18,665 nucleotides of DNA. Source: an uncultured Micrococcales bacterium (GTDB lineage: Bacteria > Actinomycetota > Actinomycetes > Actinomycetales > Microbacteriaceae). Location: assembly GCA_903929105.1 (NCBI GenBank), contig CAIYTL010000185.1, forward strand, positions 1-18,665, in the 5' to 3' direction. The stretch's first letter is position 1. Each line of letters opens with the position of its first letter. The position numbers were made by a program, and so were the translations under genes. The notes beneath the pieces are model-generated. The model made no database searches. It saw nothing but the letters and a program-made list of their open reading frames with translations, and was not told the origin of the DNA. Below, in pieces: positions 8,168 to 16,690 of this stretch.

Positions 8168-9763
8168 ATGAGCACAACCAACTCGTCGCAAGACGCTATT
8201 AAGAATTTAGATGACCTCATCAGCTGGCATTCCAACTGGCGTGGGCTGCGCGTTGCCGTTTTAGGTTTGGGCGTTACTGGGTTTTCGGTTGCCGACACTT
8301 TGGCTGAACTGGGTGCCGAAGTTTTGGTGATTGCCGAGAAAGCTGAGCCTGATCAGGTCGACATCCTTGACGTACTAGGCGTTCCTCACATTATTGGCCC
8401 GCAGGTGGCCACCGAAGGCACCGAGCTGCTAAAAGCTCACAAGGCTCAGGTTCTAGTGGTTTCACCCGGAGTGCCACCAAAATCACCGATGGTAACTTGG
8501 GCGCAAGCCAACGGTTTAGCAGTGTGGGTTGACATTGAGCTGGCATGGCGGTTGCGAGACAAAACCGAAAAAGTTGCCGATTGGATTCTCGTAACGGGAA
8601 CAAACGGAAAAACCACAACCACTCAGCTGGTTGAAGCAATGCTCAACGCGGGAGGGTTGCGAGCTGCAGCCGGCGGCAACATCGGCACGCCGATGCTCGA
8701 CCTCATGCGCGACCCAATTGGTTACGACACCGTCGTGGTTGAACTATCAAGTTTTCAGCTGCACTATCTTTCTGTGCCTACTTCGACCGGCATGCTTTCT
8801 GCGCCTACTTCGACCGACACTGCGGTTTCAACGGCCATTGGCATTGCGGCTCCAGGTCAGATCGTTCCATTGGCGAGCGTCTGCCTGAACATCGACGACG
8901 ACCACCTCGACTGGCACGGCAGCTTTGACGCTTATGAATCGACCAAGGCCAAAGTTTATGAAAACACTTTGGTGGCGTGCGTCTATAACGTGCAAGATTC
9001 GCGAACCGAAGCAATGGTCGAAAACGCCGACGTTACCGAAGGCGCACGAGCCATCGGTTTTACCCTTGGTGCACCAAGCTTGAGTCAGGTTGGCTATGTT
9101 GAAGAGATTTTGGCAGATCGGGCTTTTCTAGAAGACCGCAAAAACGCGGCTCTCGAAATAGCCACGATAGCCGACATTGAAAACATCGGTGTGGTTACAC
9201 CTCACCTGCTTGCGAACGTAGCTGCGGCGACTGCACTGGCTCGTGCCGCAGGCGTTGAACCATTCGCAATTCGCGAAGCCATTCGAGGTTTCAGACTCGA
9301 CTCGCATCGCATCGAGCTGGTGGGTGAGTGGGGTGGAATCCGCTGGTTCGACGATTCTAAAGCCACTAACCCGCACGCCGCCGCCGCATCTTTAGCATCA
9401 TTTGACAACGTGATTTGGGTGGTTGGCGGTCTGCTTAAAGGCGTCGACATTCAGCCTTTAGTGCAGCGTTTTAAATCTAAACTTCGAGGGGCAATCGTGA
9501 TTGGCGTCGATCAGCAACCGGTGCTTGAAGCCTTTGCTTCGGCCGCCCCAAACCTGCCGATTTTGGCAATTGACGCTGGTTCAGAAAAATCTGCTGAAAA
9601 TGCCACACGTGTGATGCGCGAGGCAGCCAGCCAGGCCCAAGACTGGGCAATCGAAGGCGATGTCGTGTTGCTTGCGCCCGCAGCTGCATCGATGGACCAG
9701 TTCGTTGATTACGCCGACCGCGGCCAAGCTTTTGCCGAAGCTGCCAAGTGGGTGAACCGCTAA
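8168..9763 (+). CDS. murD: UDP-MurNAc-L-alanine:D-glutamate ligase MurD
   Basis: MurD adds D-Glu to UDP-MurNAc-L-Ala in the cytoplasm. Its 531 residues are longer than the roughly 440 of Escherichia coli. Visible landmarks are the N-terminal VLGLGVTGFSVA nucleotide-fold loop (31-42), VVSPGVPP, the P-loop VTGTNGKTTTT (142-152, K148), VELSSFQLHY (191-200), NIDDDHLDWHG and FDDSKATNPHAA (394-405). Between SSFQLHY and the LNIDDDHLDWHG strand there is an insert of about thirty residues rich in Ser, Thr, Ala and Gly. It begins with a nine-residue tandem repeat (LSVPTSTGM, LSAPTSTDT). Actinobacterial MurD enzymes often carry extra residues here, but the repeat looks specific to this lineage. The ATG follows mraY by six bases with no clear ribosome-binding site. 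The stop (TAATG) overlaps ftsW. Confidence 0.95.
   Translation: MSTTNSSQDAIKNLDDLISWHSNWRGLRVAVLGLGVTGFSVADTLAELGAEVLVIAEKAEPDQVDILDVLGVPHIIGPQVATEGTELLKAHKAQVLVVSPGVPPKSPMVTWAQANGLAVWVDIELAWRLRDKTEKVADWILVTGTNGKTTTTQLVEAMLNAGGLRAAAGGNIGTPMLDLMRDPIGYDTVVVELSSFQLHYLSVPTSTGMLSAPTSTDTAVSTAIGIAAPGQIVPLASVCLNIDDDHLDWHGSFDAYESTKAKVYENTLVACVYNVQDSRTEAMVENADVTEGARAIGFTLGAPSLSQVGYVEEILADRAFLEDRKNAALEIATIADIENIGVVTPHLLANVAAATALARAAGVEPFAIREAIRGFRLDSHRIELVGEWGGIRWFDDSKATNPHAAAASLASFDNVIWVVGGLLKGVDIQPLVQRFKSKLRGAIVIGVDQQPVLEAFASAAPNLPILAIDAGSEKSAENATRVMREAASQAQDWAIEGDVVLLAPAAASMDQFVDYADRGQAFAEAAKWVNR
8768..8816 (+). repeat. 27-base tandem duplication inside murD
   Basis: Bases 8768-8789 recur at 8795-8816, an offset of exactly 27 bases, with 21 of 22 positions identical; the single difference is T8775 against C8802. 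The repeat unit is nine codons and keeps the frame, giving LSVPTSTGM followed by LSAPTSTDT (residues 201-218) in a probable surface loop. It looks like a short in-frame tandem duplication with slight divergence. Confidence 0.85.
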
Positions 9764-11004
9764 TGGCAAGAATTCGTGCGCCAAAGCCAAACGGCTTCAA
9801 ACGTTTTAACCTGCTCGGCATCGTGTCACGCATTTTTGGGCACCAGTCAAGCAACTTCTATTGGCTTTTCGGAACCTCAATGTTCATTGTGGTTTTCGGC
9901 ATGGTCATGGTGCTTTCAAGCTCATCGGTCGACTCGCTAACTACCTACAACAACCCTTACTACGTGTTTTTTAGGCAGTTGGGCTTCGGTGCGATCGGGT
10001 TCGCAGGGTTGATTTTTATTTCGATTTTGCCGCTCGACAAAATCATGTTCTGGGGTCGAATCTTCTTTGTTGGTGGCTTGGCCTCGCAGCTGTTGGTGTT
10101 TAGCCCGCTGGGTGTTTCAGTTGGTGGTAACCGAAACTGGATCAAAATTCTGGGCCTAACATTTCAGCCTTCAGAGTTCATCAAACTTGGTTTGATTTTG
10201 GTGCTCGCCGAACGATTGGCAAAGCAAGAGTTTCGCATCTATGACATTCGAGAGTTTCTATATAGAAGCTGGTTCTGGATCGTTGCGCCGGCCGTGGTTC
10301 TTGTCGTTTTGGGTAACGACCTCGGCACCACGCTCATCATTGCTCTGATTGCGTTCGGCGTTACTTGGATGACCGGAATTCAGACTAAGCACCTGCGGGG
10401 CGTTGCAGCGATTGCTGTTGTGGCGGTGTTTTTTATGATTCAGTTCGGTGCTTCGCGTTCGGGCCGAATCAACGCTTGGATCGCTCAGGGCAGCGATGAC
10501 TCGTCGACTTATGCCTGGCAATCTCAGCACGGCATTTGGGCACTGGCAGCGGGCAGTTTTACAGGTGTCGGTCTGGGCAACTCTAAGCTCAAATGGTCGT
10601 GGATTCCCGAGGTCGACAACGACTACATTTTTGCCATTATCGGCGAAGAAACCGGGTTGATTGGTGCTGCGATTACCATTTTGCTTTTTGTAACCTTGGT
10701 CATTTTGATTCGTCGCACTGTATTGCGCGCTCACAACTCTTACATTCGCAACGCAAGCGTGGGCATCATGATCTGGATCGGTTTTCAGAGCCTCATCAAC
10801 GTTTCGGTAGTGGTTCAGAACTTGCCGGTGCTCGGTGTTCCGCTGCCACTGATTTCTTCAGGTGGTTCATCGCTGATTTCGGCAATGCTGGCCATCGGTG
10901 TGATGTTGGCATTTGAGCGCCACATGCATCAAGAAGAGCTACAGGGCGGGCAAAAAATCACTCCGTTGGAACGTGCCAGAAATCGCCGAATGGCACGCCG
11001 ATGA
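9763..11004 (+). CDS. ftsW: FtsW, septal peptidoglycan glycosyltransferase (SEDS family)
   Basis: FtsW is a SEDS-family membrane polymerase that builds glycan strands from lipid II at the septum together with FtsI. The 413 residues contain about ten membrane segments and the family landmarks: GGNRNWIKI and FQPSEFIKLG (121-142), GNDLGTT (184-190), GVGLGNSKLKW (268-278), IPEVDNDYIFAIIGEE (281-296), and NLPVLGVPLPLISSGGSSL (353-371). Asp287 aligns with the catalytic Asp of SEDS enzymes. FtsW and RodA are hard to separate by motif alone; the position between murD and murG in a dcw cluster decides for FtsW. The start ATG 9763 overlaps the murD stop (TAATG); an in-frame GTG at 9748 would add five residues. 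A basic cytoplasmic tail ends the protein. Confidence 0.95.
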   Translation: MARIRAPKPNGFKRFNLLGIVSRIFGHQSSNFYWLFGTSMFIVVFGMVMVLSSSSVDSLTTYNNPYYVFFRQLGFGAIGFAGLIFISILPLDKIMFWGRIFFVGGLASQLLVFSPLGVSVGGNRNWIKILGLTFQPSEFIKLGLILVLAERLAKQEFRIYDIREFLYRSWFWIVAPAVVLVVLGNDLGTTLIIALIAFGVTWMTGIQTKHLRGVAAIAVVAVFFMIQFGASRSGRINAWIAQGSDDSSTYAWQSQHGIWALAAGSFTGVGLGNSKLKWSWIPEVDNDYIFAIIGEETGLIGAAITILLFVTLVILIRRTVLRAHNSYIRNASVGIMIWIGFQSLINVSVVVQNLPVLGVPLPLISSGGSSLISAMLAIGVMLAFERHMHQEELQGGQKITPLERARNRRMARR

Positions 11005-12104
11005 CCCGATTTTTATTAGCGGGCGGTGGCACTGCAGGCCACGTCAACCCAATGCTGGCGCTAGCCGATGCGATTAAGCACGACGATTTCGAGCACCGTA
11101 TTTGGGCTTTGGGCACTGCCGAAGGCCTTGAGGCGCGCTTGGTCCCTGAGCGGGGCTATAACTTGCTCACTGTGCCGCGCTTGCCTTTTCCGCGGCGCCT
11201 AAACTCTTATGCCTTTGGTTTTTTGGGCAAATTTTTTGCAGCGGTCAAGCTGGTCGAGGGCTATTTGGTCGAGCACCGAATCGAGGTGGTGGTCGGCTTT
11301 GGTGGTTATGCCAGTGCGCCAGCCTATTTGGCTGCCAGACGCAGGGGAGTGCCGTTTGTGGTGCATGAGGCCAATGCACTGCCAGGCATGGCTAACCGCT
11401 GGGGCGCAAGATTTGCGGCTGCTGTTGCTGTGGCTTTTCACAACACAAAAATCAAGAATGCGGTTTTTGTGGGAATGCCTTTGCGTCACGAAATCGAAGT
11501 CTTGGCCGGCAAGCCGGCAACAGCCGAGAATCGGGCGGCCGCTCGCACACATTTTGGTTTGAGTGGCGACGTGCCAACGCTGCTTGTTACTGGCGGATCT
11601 CTTGGCGCTAGAAGCATCAACGACGCCATCGAGGAATCGCGCAACTTATTTTCAGCCGCGGGCATTCAAGTTCTGCACATTGTTGGCGATCGTTCACCGC
11701 TCGAGCCTGTGGCGACTAAAGATTATGTTCGCCTGGCTTATTGCAGCGAAATGAACCTTGCTATTGAAGCTGCCGACTTTGCGGTTGCACGCGCAGGTGC
11801 TTCAACCGTGAGCGAATTCGCGGCCGTCGGCTTGCCAGCATGTTACGTGCCATACCCGGTGGGTAACGGCGAACAAAAGTTCAACGTTGTCGACCTGGTC
11901 AGCGCTGGCGGCTCGGTGGTTTGCGCCGACGCCGATTTTTCAGCCAAATACGTTTCAGAAATTCTGATTCCCACAGTTTCAAACACCCGCCAACTGAAAG
12001 CCATGGCTGTCATCGCTAAAAAAACCGGCGTTGCCGACGGTGCTCATCGACTATTAGAAATGGTCAAGCGAGTTGCAACGGGCGCCGGCGAAGGCGTGGC
12101 GTAA
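11001..12104 (+). CDS. murG: UDP-GlcNAc:lipid I N-acetylglucosaminyltransferase MurG (lipid II synthase)
   Basis: MurG is a GT-B fold glycosyltransferase at the inner membrane face that adds GlcNAc to lipid I, forming lipid II. The 367-residue protein opens with the glycine loop AGGGTAGHVNPMLALA (7-22), followed by GFGGYASAPAYLAA (99-112) and HEANALPGMANR (122-133). The C-terminal UDP-GlcNAc-binding domain has TGGSLGA (197-203), ARAGASTVSEFAAVGLP (263-279) and PVGNGEQKFN (286-295), including the Glu and Gln that contact the nucleotide sugar in the family. The start overlaps the ftsW stop (ATGA). After it comes a 31-base gap before murC, so the tight overlap run ends here. Confidence 0.96.
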   Translation: MTRFLLAGGGTAGHVNPMLALADAIKHDDFEHRIWALGTAEGLEARLVPERGYNLLTVPRLPFPRRLNSYAFGFLGKFFAAVKLVEGYLVEHRIEVVVGFGGYASAPAYLAARRRGVPFVVHEANALPGMANRWGARFAAAVAVAFHNTKIKNAVFVGMPLRHEIEVLAGKPATAENRAAARTHFGLSGDVPTLLVTGGSLGARSINDAIEESRNLFSAAGIQVLHIVGDRSPLEPVATKDYVRLAYCSEMNLAIEAADFAVARAGASTVSEFAAVGLPACYVPYPVGNGEQKFNVVDLVSAGGSVVCADADFSAKYVSEILIPTVSNTRQLKAMAVIAKKTGVADGAHRLLEMVKRVATGAGEGVA

Positions 12105-12130
12105 TCTAGCCATGAGCATTTTTTAAGGAC
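12102..12130 (+). promoter_or_regulatory. Possible weak promoter -10 element and ribosome-binding site before murC
   Basis: TAATCT (12102-12107) overlaps the murG stop codon and fits the relaxed TANNNT -10 pattern common in actinobacteria. No -35 hexamer at 16-18 bases spacing was seen. A purine-rich AAGGA (12125-12129) lies six bases before the murC ATG and is the likely ribosome-binding site. The promoter part is speculative. Confidence 0.25.
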
Positions 12131-12135
12131 TCCAC

Positions 12136-13524
12136 ATGATCAAGCCAGATTTTTCTCAGCCGGTGCCAGCCGACCTCGGCAAAGTGCACTTTATTGGCAT
12201 TGGCGGCTCTGGCATGAGTGGCATCGCCCGCATTTTGCTGGGCATGGGCCACAAAGTTACCGGCAGCGACCTTCGAGACACTTCAAACGTGGCTGCGTTG
12301 CGCGAGCTCGGGGCTGAAATCTTTATTGGGCACGACGCCGCCCACCTGGGTAACCCCGACACCGTTGTTGTGACTTCGGCGCTTTGGCCGACAAACCCCG
12401 AATACCTGCTTGCTAAAGAGCGCGGAATTCCGGTGATTCACCGTTCACAGGCCTTGGCCTATCTGACAACTAAAAAACGCCTAATCGCTGTTGCTGGTGC
12501 GCACGGCAAAACCACGAGCACCGGAATGATCATCACCGCATTGCTAGAGCTTGGCGATGACCCCAGCTTCGTTAACGGCGGTGTGATTGCTTCTTTGGGC
12601 GCGAGTTCGGGCAGTGGGCAATCTGACCTTTTTGTCATTGAAGCAGACGAATCAGACGGCTCATTTTTGCACTATGACACGGCAATTGCGTTGATCACCA
12701 ATGTTGATGCCGACCATCTTGATCACTACGGCAGCATCGAGGCTTTCGACGCTGAGTTTGCCAAGTTTGCCAATGGTGCCAAAGAATTCATCGCGATTAA
12801 CAGCGATGACCCCGGTGCGGTTCGGGTGGCTAAGCTTTTGCCGGGCAAGCACGTTATTCGATTTGGTGATGCGGCCGATGCGCAGCTTCGCCTGCACTCG
12901 GTAGATGCGAGCGGTGCCCAAGTTTCGTTCGCCATCGACTTTGAAGGCCAGACCCTGCGGGCAACATTGAAGGTCGCCGGCTATCACAACGCAATCAACG
13001 CAACCGGGGCCCTCGCGGTGCTCACGGGGCTCGGCTATGACGCTGCAGACGCATTGGCTGCTATCGCCCGTTTTGGTGGCACTGAGCGCCGTTTTGAGTT
13101 GCACGGTGAGCGTCGCGGTGTAAAAGTTTATGACGATTTCGCTCACCACCCAACCGAGGTTTCGGCAGCTTTGGCTGGCGCTCGTGCGGTTGTTGGCGAA
13201 CACAAGCTCATCACGGTTTTTCAACCTCACCTTTATAGTCGCACCCGCCTGATGGCAAAAGAGTTTGCTGCCGCGTTGGCTGCCAGCGATGAGGTTGTTG
13301 TGCTCGATATTTATGCCGCGCGTGAAGATCCTGAGCCTGGCGTAACCGGCGCTTTGGTCTCAAATGCGTTCGCAAACCAAGCGCAGGTTCACTATGTTGA
13401 AAAATGGGATGACGCCCCAGCAGTGGCTGCCAGCCTCGCCGGCGAGGGCGACTTCATTGTGACTATGGGCTGTGGCGATGTGTATCGCATGGTTCCAGCT
13501 TTGCTTGAGGCGTTAGAGAAATAA
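12136..13524 (+). CDS. murC: UDP-N-acetylmuramate:L-alanine ligase MurC
   Basis: MurC performs the first ATP-dependent step of stem-peptide synthesis, adding L-Ala to UDP-MurNAc. Among its 462 residues are the N-terminal loop [16 protein letters not shown] (19-34), the P-loop [12 protein letters not shown] (120-131, K125), [35 protein letters not shown], and the C-terminal [11 protein letters not shown] and FQPHLYSRT segments. VFQPHxYxRT and DDFAHHPTE are particularly characteristic of MurC and distinguish it from the other Mur ligases. The ATG 12136 follows AAGGA by six bases. In many actinobacteria murC is followed by murB or ftsQ; here ftsQ follows after three bases and murB is absent. Confidence 0.96.
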   Translation: MIKPDFSQPVPADLGKVHFIGIGGSGMSGIARILLGMGHKVTGSDLRDTSNVAALRELGAEIFIGHDAAHLGNPDTVVVTSALWPTNPEYLLAKERGIPVIHRSQALAYLTTKKRLIAVAGAHGKTTSTGMIITALLELGDDPSFVNGGVIASLGASSGSGQSDLFVIEADESDGSFLHYDTAIALITNVDADHLDHYGSIEAFDAEFAKFANGAKEFIAINSDDPGAVRVAKLLPGKHVIRFGDAADAQLRLHSVDASGAQVSFAIDFEGQTLRATLKVAGYHNAINATGALAVLTGLGYDAADALAAIARFGGTERRFELHGERRGVKVYDDFAHHPTEVSAALAGARAVVGEHKLITVFQPHLYSRTRLMAKEFAAALAASDEVVVLDIYAAREDPEPGVTGALVSNAFANQAQVHYVEKWDDAPAVAASLAGEGDFIVTMGCGDVYRMVPALLEALEK

Positions 13525-13527
13525 GTT

Positions 13528-14541
13528 TTGAAGAAACCACCTTCACGCGCCAACCTGAATGCAGATAAAAAACCGGTTAAATCGGCTGCTCAGGTTCGCG
13601 CTCTGCGACCACCGAGTGAATCCGGTGAGGCTAAGGCTCCGGCAAAAAAGAAGGCAAGCGGCGTCGCATCACGACTAAAGCCAGTGGTCGCAACCCCAGC
13701 GCGCAAAAAGTCGAGCCCAAACCAGATCACTCGCGAGCAACTTAGAGCTGAACGTGAGCGCCTGCTATTGGTGCGTGCAAGCAGCCGCTCGTCTAAACGC
13801 AATTCGTTGCGGCAGGTAAACCGCGAGGCCAAGCGGTTTGGCCGCAATCGCAGGCGAATCAGGGCATTTCGCATTGCCACGGTTTCGGCTTTTGCCGCGT
13901 TGATTGTGCTCGTGCTGGCCTCGCTTTTCACGCCACTGTTGGCTGTGCAAAAAATCGAAGTTTCGGGTCTAAAGCGAATTTCCAGCAGTGAAATCTTGGC
14001 GGCTGTGGCGCCTCAGATCGGTGTGCCTTTGACCATGGTTAGCACTGACAAAATCGCTGCTGAGCTGGCCAACTTTAAGTTGATCGAGAGCTTTTCGACT
14101 GTGGCCCTGCCGCCTCACACCTTGCAGTTGCGCATAATTGAGCGCCAGCCGGTTTGCATTGTGACTGTTGCTGGCGTTAACCACCTTTATGACGTTGCCG
14201 GTGTTGAACTTGGGCAAGCAACCGCTAAAGATCGCTACCCGGTGGTTTCAATCAGTGGCTCGCCGCGCAATAGCAAGAATTATGCCGACGCCATTCAGGT
14301 GCTGCTGTCGTTGCCGGTTGAACTGGTGCATCGAGTTGATGTGGTTGAGGCTCGCTCGCAAGACAACGTTTTGATTCAGCTCAAGGGCTTAGCGGGGCAG
14401 CAGATCATTTGGGGCGACTCTTCGAGGTCGGCGCTCAAAGCTAAAGTTTTGGCCTCGTTGATTAAGCACGTGCGCCGAAGCCAGGTGGCAACCATCGACG
14501 TTTCAGCGCCGACTGCGCCGGTAGTTCGCTACGGCAACTAA
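13528..14541 (+). CDS. ftsQ: FtsQ/DivIB cell division protein
   Basis: FtsQ is a bitopic divisome protein that links FtsL/FtsB-type partners to the septal synthase. The 337-residue translation has a long cytoplasmic part (1-112) very rich in Lys, Arg, Ala and Ser, one transmembrane helix (about 113-137), then a POTRA domain (about 140-207) with the usual beginning VQKIEVSGLKRISSSEIL and ERQPVCIV near its end, then the FtsQ beta domain. The apparent start is TTG 13528, three bases after the murC stop. No ATG or GTG lies in a better place, and the ribosome-binding site is weak (AGAGAAA at 13515-13521), so translation may depend on coupling to murC. The exact N terminus is uncertain; the gene identity is not. 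Confidence 0.92.
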   Translation: MKKPPSRANLNADKKPVKSAAQVRALRPPSESGEAKAPAKKKASGVASRLKPVVATPARKKSSPNQITREQLRAERERLLLVRASSRSSKRNSLRQVNREAKRFGRNRRRIRAFRIATVSAFAALIVLVLASLFTPLLAVQKIEVSGLKRISSSEILAAVAPQIGVPLTMVSTDKIAAELANFKLIESFSTVALPPHTLQLRIIERQPVCIVTVAGVNHLYDVAGVELGQATAKDRYPVVSISGSPRNSKNYADAIQVLLSLPVELVHRVDVVEARSQDNVLIQLKGLAGQQIIWGDSSRSALKAKVLASLIKHVRRSQVATIDVSAPTAPVVRYGN

Positions 14542-14700
14542 CGACCTTAAAGCTTCAGTTGAAGCCTGATTGCGACACACCCAAGCGCTTAGCAACTAAT
14601 TGCCTCACGTCGTTTTACCTTCATGTCGAATAGTTGAAAAGCGACAAACACTAACGTTCAGGTTGATGTTTAAGCTTTTTACACGATGCTCGGAGGAACC
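14542..14700 (+). promoter_or_regulatory. ftsQ-ftsZ intergenic region, probable ftsZ promoter/leader
   Basis: This 159-base gap is the longest in the window without a protein or RNA call and is visibly more AT-rich than the genes. It holds a small hairpin (GCTTC 14552-14556 with GAAGC 14561-14565, four-base loop, no T run), two GCGACA copies (14571 and 14641), TTAAAGCTT at 14547-14555 and TTTAAGCTT at 14669-14677. Candidate hexamers such as TTGAAA (14634-14639) and TAACGT (14652-14657) are only twelve bases apart, too close for a normal pair. A promoter is likely because ftsZ usually has its own, but I cannot place it. Confidence 0.4.
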
Positions 14701-15966
14701 GTGAACACAGTGCCAGCAGCAGGCAGCTTCAGCCGCCAGGTAGTCATCAAAGTCGTCGGCGTCGGCGGCGGCGGCGTCAATGCAGTGAACCGCATGCTTG
14801 ATGCGGGCATGCGCGGCGTTGAGTACATCGCGCTAAACACTGACGCTCAGCAGTTGCTGCTAAGCCAAGCTCACGTAAAACTCGACATTGGTCGTGAAAT
14901 CACTCACGGTCTTGGTGCGGGTGCCGACCCAGAGGTTGGCCGCCGAGCAGCCGAAGACCACGAAGACGAGATCGAAGCACTGCTCAAAGGTGCTGACATG
15001 GTGTTTATCACTGCAGGCGAAGGTGGCGGCACCGGCACTGGCGCAGCGCCAATCGTTGCCAAAATCTCAAAGCGCCTCGGTGCGCTAACTGTTGGTGTGG
15101 TAACCCGCCCGTTCAACTTTGAAGGCAAGCGCCGTGCCGAGCAGGCCGAAAAAGGCATCGAAAACCTGCGCGCCGAAGTTGACGCACTAATCGTTGTTCC
15201 AAACCAGCGTTTGCTCGAAATGCAAGACAAAAACGTGGGTTTCGTTGAGGCGTTCGGCATTGCCGACACCGTTCTTCGTGCCGGCGTTCAGGGCATCACC
15301 GACCTAATCATCACTCCTGGACTAATGAACACCGACTTCAACGACGTCAAGTCAGTGCTTCAGGGCTCGGGCTCGGCAATCATGGGCATCGGTGTTGCTA
15401 AAGGCGAAGACCGCGCCATTCGCGCCGCCGAGCAGGCGGTGACCAGCCAACTGCTTGAAAGCACCATCGATGGCGCCAACGGCGTGTTGCTTCAGATTCA
15501 AGGCCCTTCAGACATCGGCCTGCTCGAGATGGACCAAGCAGCAACTTTGGTTAAAGAAGCCGTTGCCGACGGCGCAACCATCATCGTTGGCACAACCATC
15601 GATGACACTTTGGGCGACGAAGTTCGTGTGATCGTAATCGCCGCCGGTTTTGACGCAGTAGCCGTTCGCAGCTCAGACAGCCCTCGTCGCAGCCCGTTCG
15701 CTGCTGGCTCACCGCTCGACGCTTTCACCTCAGCAGCGTCAACATCTTCTTATGCCAAGCCGAGCTTTGCAACAGCCAGCGCGGTGGCAGCCTCAGCAGA
15801 TGCTGCCGAGTCAATCGAAGGTTTAGACCCAGTGGTTGAAGGCCAAGATGAGGCCAAGCCGGTTTCGGCTGCCGACGTGCTAAGCGCCGAGGCTCACCCC
15901 GCCACCAAGCCGACGCAACAAGTCTTTGGCGATGACCTTGACCTTCCTGACTTCTTGCTCAACTAG
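14701..15966 (+). CDS. ftsZ: FtsZ, tubulin-like cell division GTPase
   Basis: FtsZ polymerises with GTP into the ring that recruits the divisome. From GTG 14701 it has 421 residues: [16 protein letters not shown] (17-32), ALNTDAQ (44-50), the tubulin signature [12 protein letters not shown] (106-117), [11 protein letters not shown], and the T7 loop [12 protein letters not shown] (207-218) containing the Asp that completes the partner's GTPase site. After about residue 320 comes a variable Ala/Ser-rich linker and then the terminal peptide [11 protein letters not shown], which contacts membrane-tethering partners such as SepF. An in-frame ATG lies at 14686, but GGAGG (14692-14696) falls between it and GTG 14701, so the GTG is preferred. 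A second GTG at 14710 is possible. The end overlaps yggS. Confidence 0.96.
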   Translation: MNTVPAAGSFSRQVVIKVVGVGGGGVNAVNRMLDAGMRGVEYIALNTDAQQLLLSQAHVKLDIGREITHGLGAGADPEVGRRAAEDHEDEIEALLKGADMVFITAGEGGGTGTGAAPIVAKISKRLGALTVGVVTRPFNFEGKRRAEQAEKGIENLRAEVDALIVVPNQRLLEMQDKNVGFVEAFGIADTVLRAGVQGITDLIITPGLMNTDFNDVKSVLQGSGSAIMGIGVAKGEDRAIRAAEQAVTSQLLESTIDGANGVLLQIQGPSDIGLLEMDQAATLVKEAVADGATIIVGTTIDDTLGDEVRVIVIAAGFDAVAVRSSDSPRRSPFAAGSPLDAFTSAASTSSYAKPSFATASAVAASADAAESIEGLDPVVEGQDEAKPVSAADVLSAEAHPATKPTQQVFGDDLDLPDFLLN

Positions 15967-16690
15967 CGGTTTAGCCGAACGCTACGCTGCGGCTCTTCAG
16001 AATATTGCTGAAGCCGAGCAAGAAGCCAAGGTCGATGCGGGTTCAACCAAGCTAATCGTTGTTTCAAAAACCCACCCTGCAGATTTGGTGCTTGAACTGC
16101 TTCAACTCGGGGCAACCAACTTTGGCGAGAATCGAGACCAAGAAGCCGGGCCAAAGGCTGCGTCGGTGAATGAAAGCATCGCTCAGGCAAGAGCCAACCA
16201 GCAGTGGAATGGCCCCGACGCTAAGTGGCACTTTATTGGGCAGCTTCAGTCAAACAAGGTCAAGTCGGTTTTGCGATACGCAAGTTCGATTCATTCACTC
16301 GACCGACCGAGTCTGCTAAAAGCGCTCATCAAAGAATTGGCAAACCAGCCGGCAACCAAACCATTGCCCGTGTTTATTGAGCTGAACCTCACCGGGCAGC
16401 CTGAGCGCGGCGGAATCTTGCCTGAAAACCTGATCGAGTTTGCAACCCAAGTTCTAGAGCAGAACACCTTGAAACTTGAAGGCGTCATGGGCGTTGCCGG
16501 TTTAGACGTTGAACCAGCTTTTGATTTTGACCGCATTCGAAAATCTAGTGAAGCACTACAAACTTTGGCACCCGAAGCAAAGTTCATCTCTGCAGGCATG
16601 TCGAACGACTACCAAATCGCAATTCGACACGGCGCGACACACGTTCGCATTGGCACGTCAATCACGGGCAAACGCGAATATTCGGTTTAA
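15926..16690 (+). CDS. YggS/YlmE-family pyridoxal phosphate homeostasis protein
   Basis: This is a single-domain fold-type III PLP-binding protein of the YggS/PROSC (PLPHP) family, which has no known enzymatic activity and influences PLP and amino-acid balance. Seen in the 254-residue frame are [15 protein letters not shown] with the PLP lysine K48, [13 protein letters not shown] (66-78), [16 protein letters not shown] (101-116), the IHSLDR segment, [13 protein letters not shown], and the phosphate-binding end [27 protein letters not shown] (from 222). The start is uncertain: ATG 15926 and ATG 15932 both lie inside ftsZ, giving overlaps of 41 or 35 bases. The family's conserved part begins near [10 protein letters not shown] (residue 15), and no ribosome-binding site stands out. 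Gene order before sepF matches actinobacteria and Firmicutes (ylmE). Confidence 0.93.
   Translation: MAMTLTFLTSCSTSGLAERYAAALQNIAEAEQEAKVDAGSTKLIVVSKTHPADLVLELLQLGATNFGENRDQEAGPKAASVNESIAQARANQQWNGPDAKWHFIGQLQSNKVKSVLRYASSIHSLDRPSLLKALIKELANQPATKPLPVFIELNLTGQPERGGILPENLIEFATQVLEQNTLKLEGVMGVAGLDVEPAFDFDRIRKSSEALQTLAPEAKFISAGMSNDYQIAIRHGATHVRIGTSITGKREYSV

Noticed and set aside
12112..12126. Four-codon frame (MSIF) just before the murC ribosome-binding site, considered as a leader peptide
   Set aside because: It is too short to be distinguished from chance, has no ribosome-binding site and no attenuator structure around it.
12105..12126. T run after murG considered as an intrinsic terminator
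   Set aside because: No GC-rich stem lies directly upstream of the T run, and murC follows within 31 bases on the same strand.
12661..13230. Open minus-strand frame of 189 codons inside murC
   Set aside because: It lies wholly opposite conserved MurC motifs and shows no domain or ribosome-binding site of its own; it is a shadow of murC codon usage.
14542..14580. Hairpin after ftsQ considered as a terminator
   Set aside because: Only five pairs, a four-base loop and no T tract; kept only as a mention in the intergenic entry.
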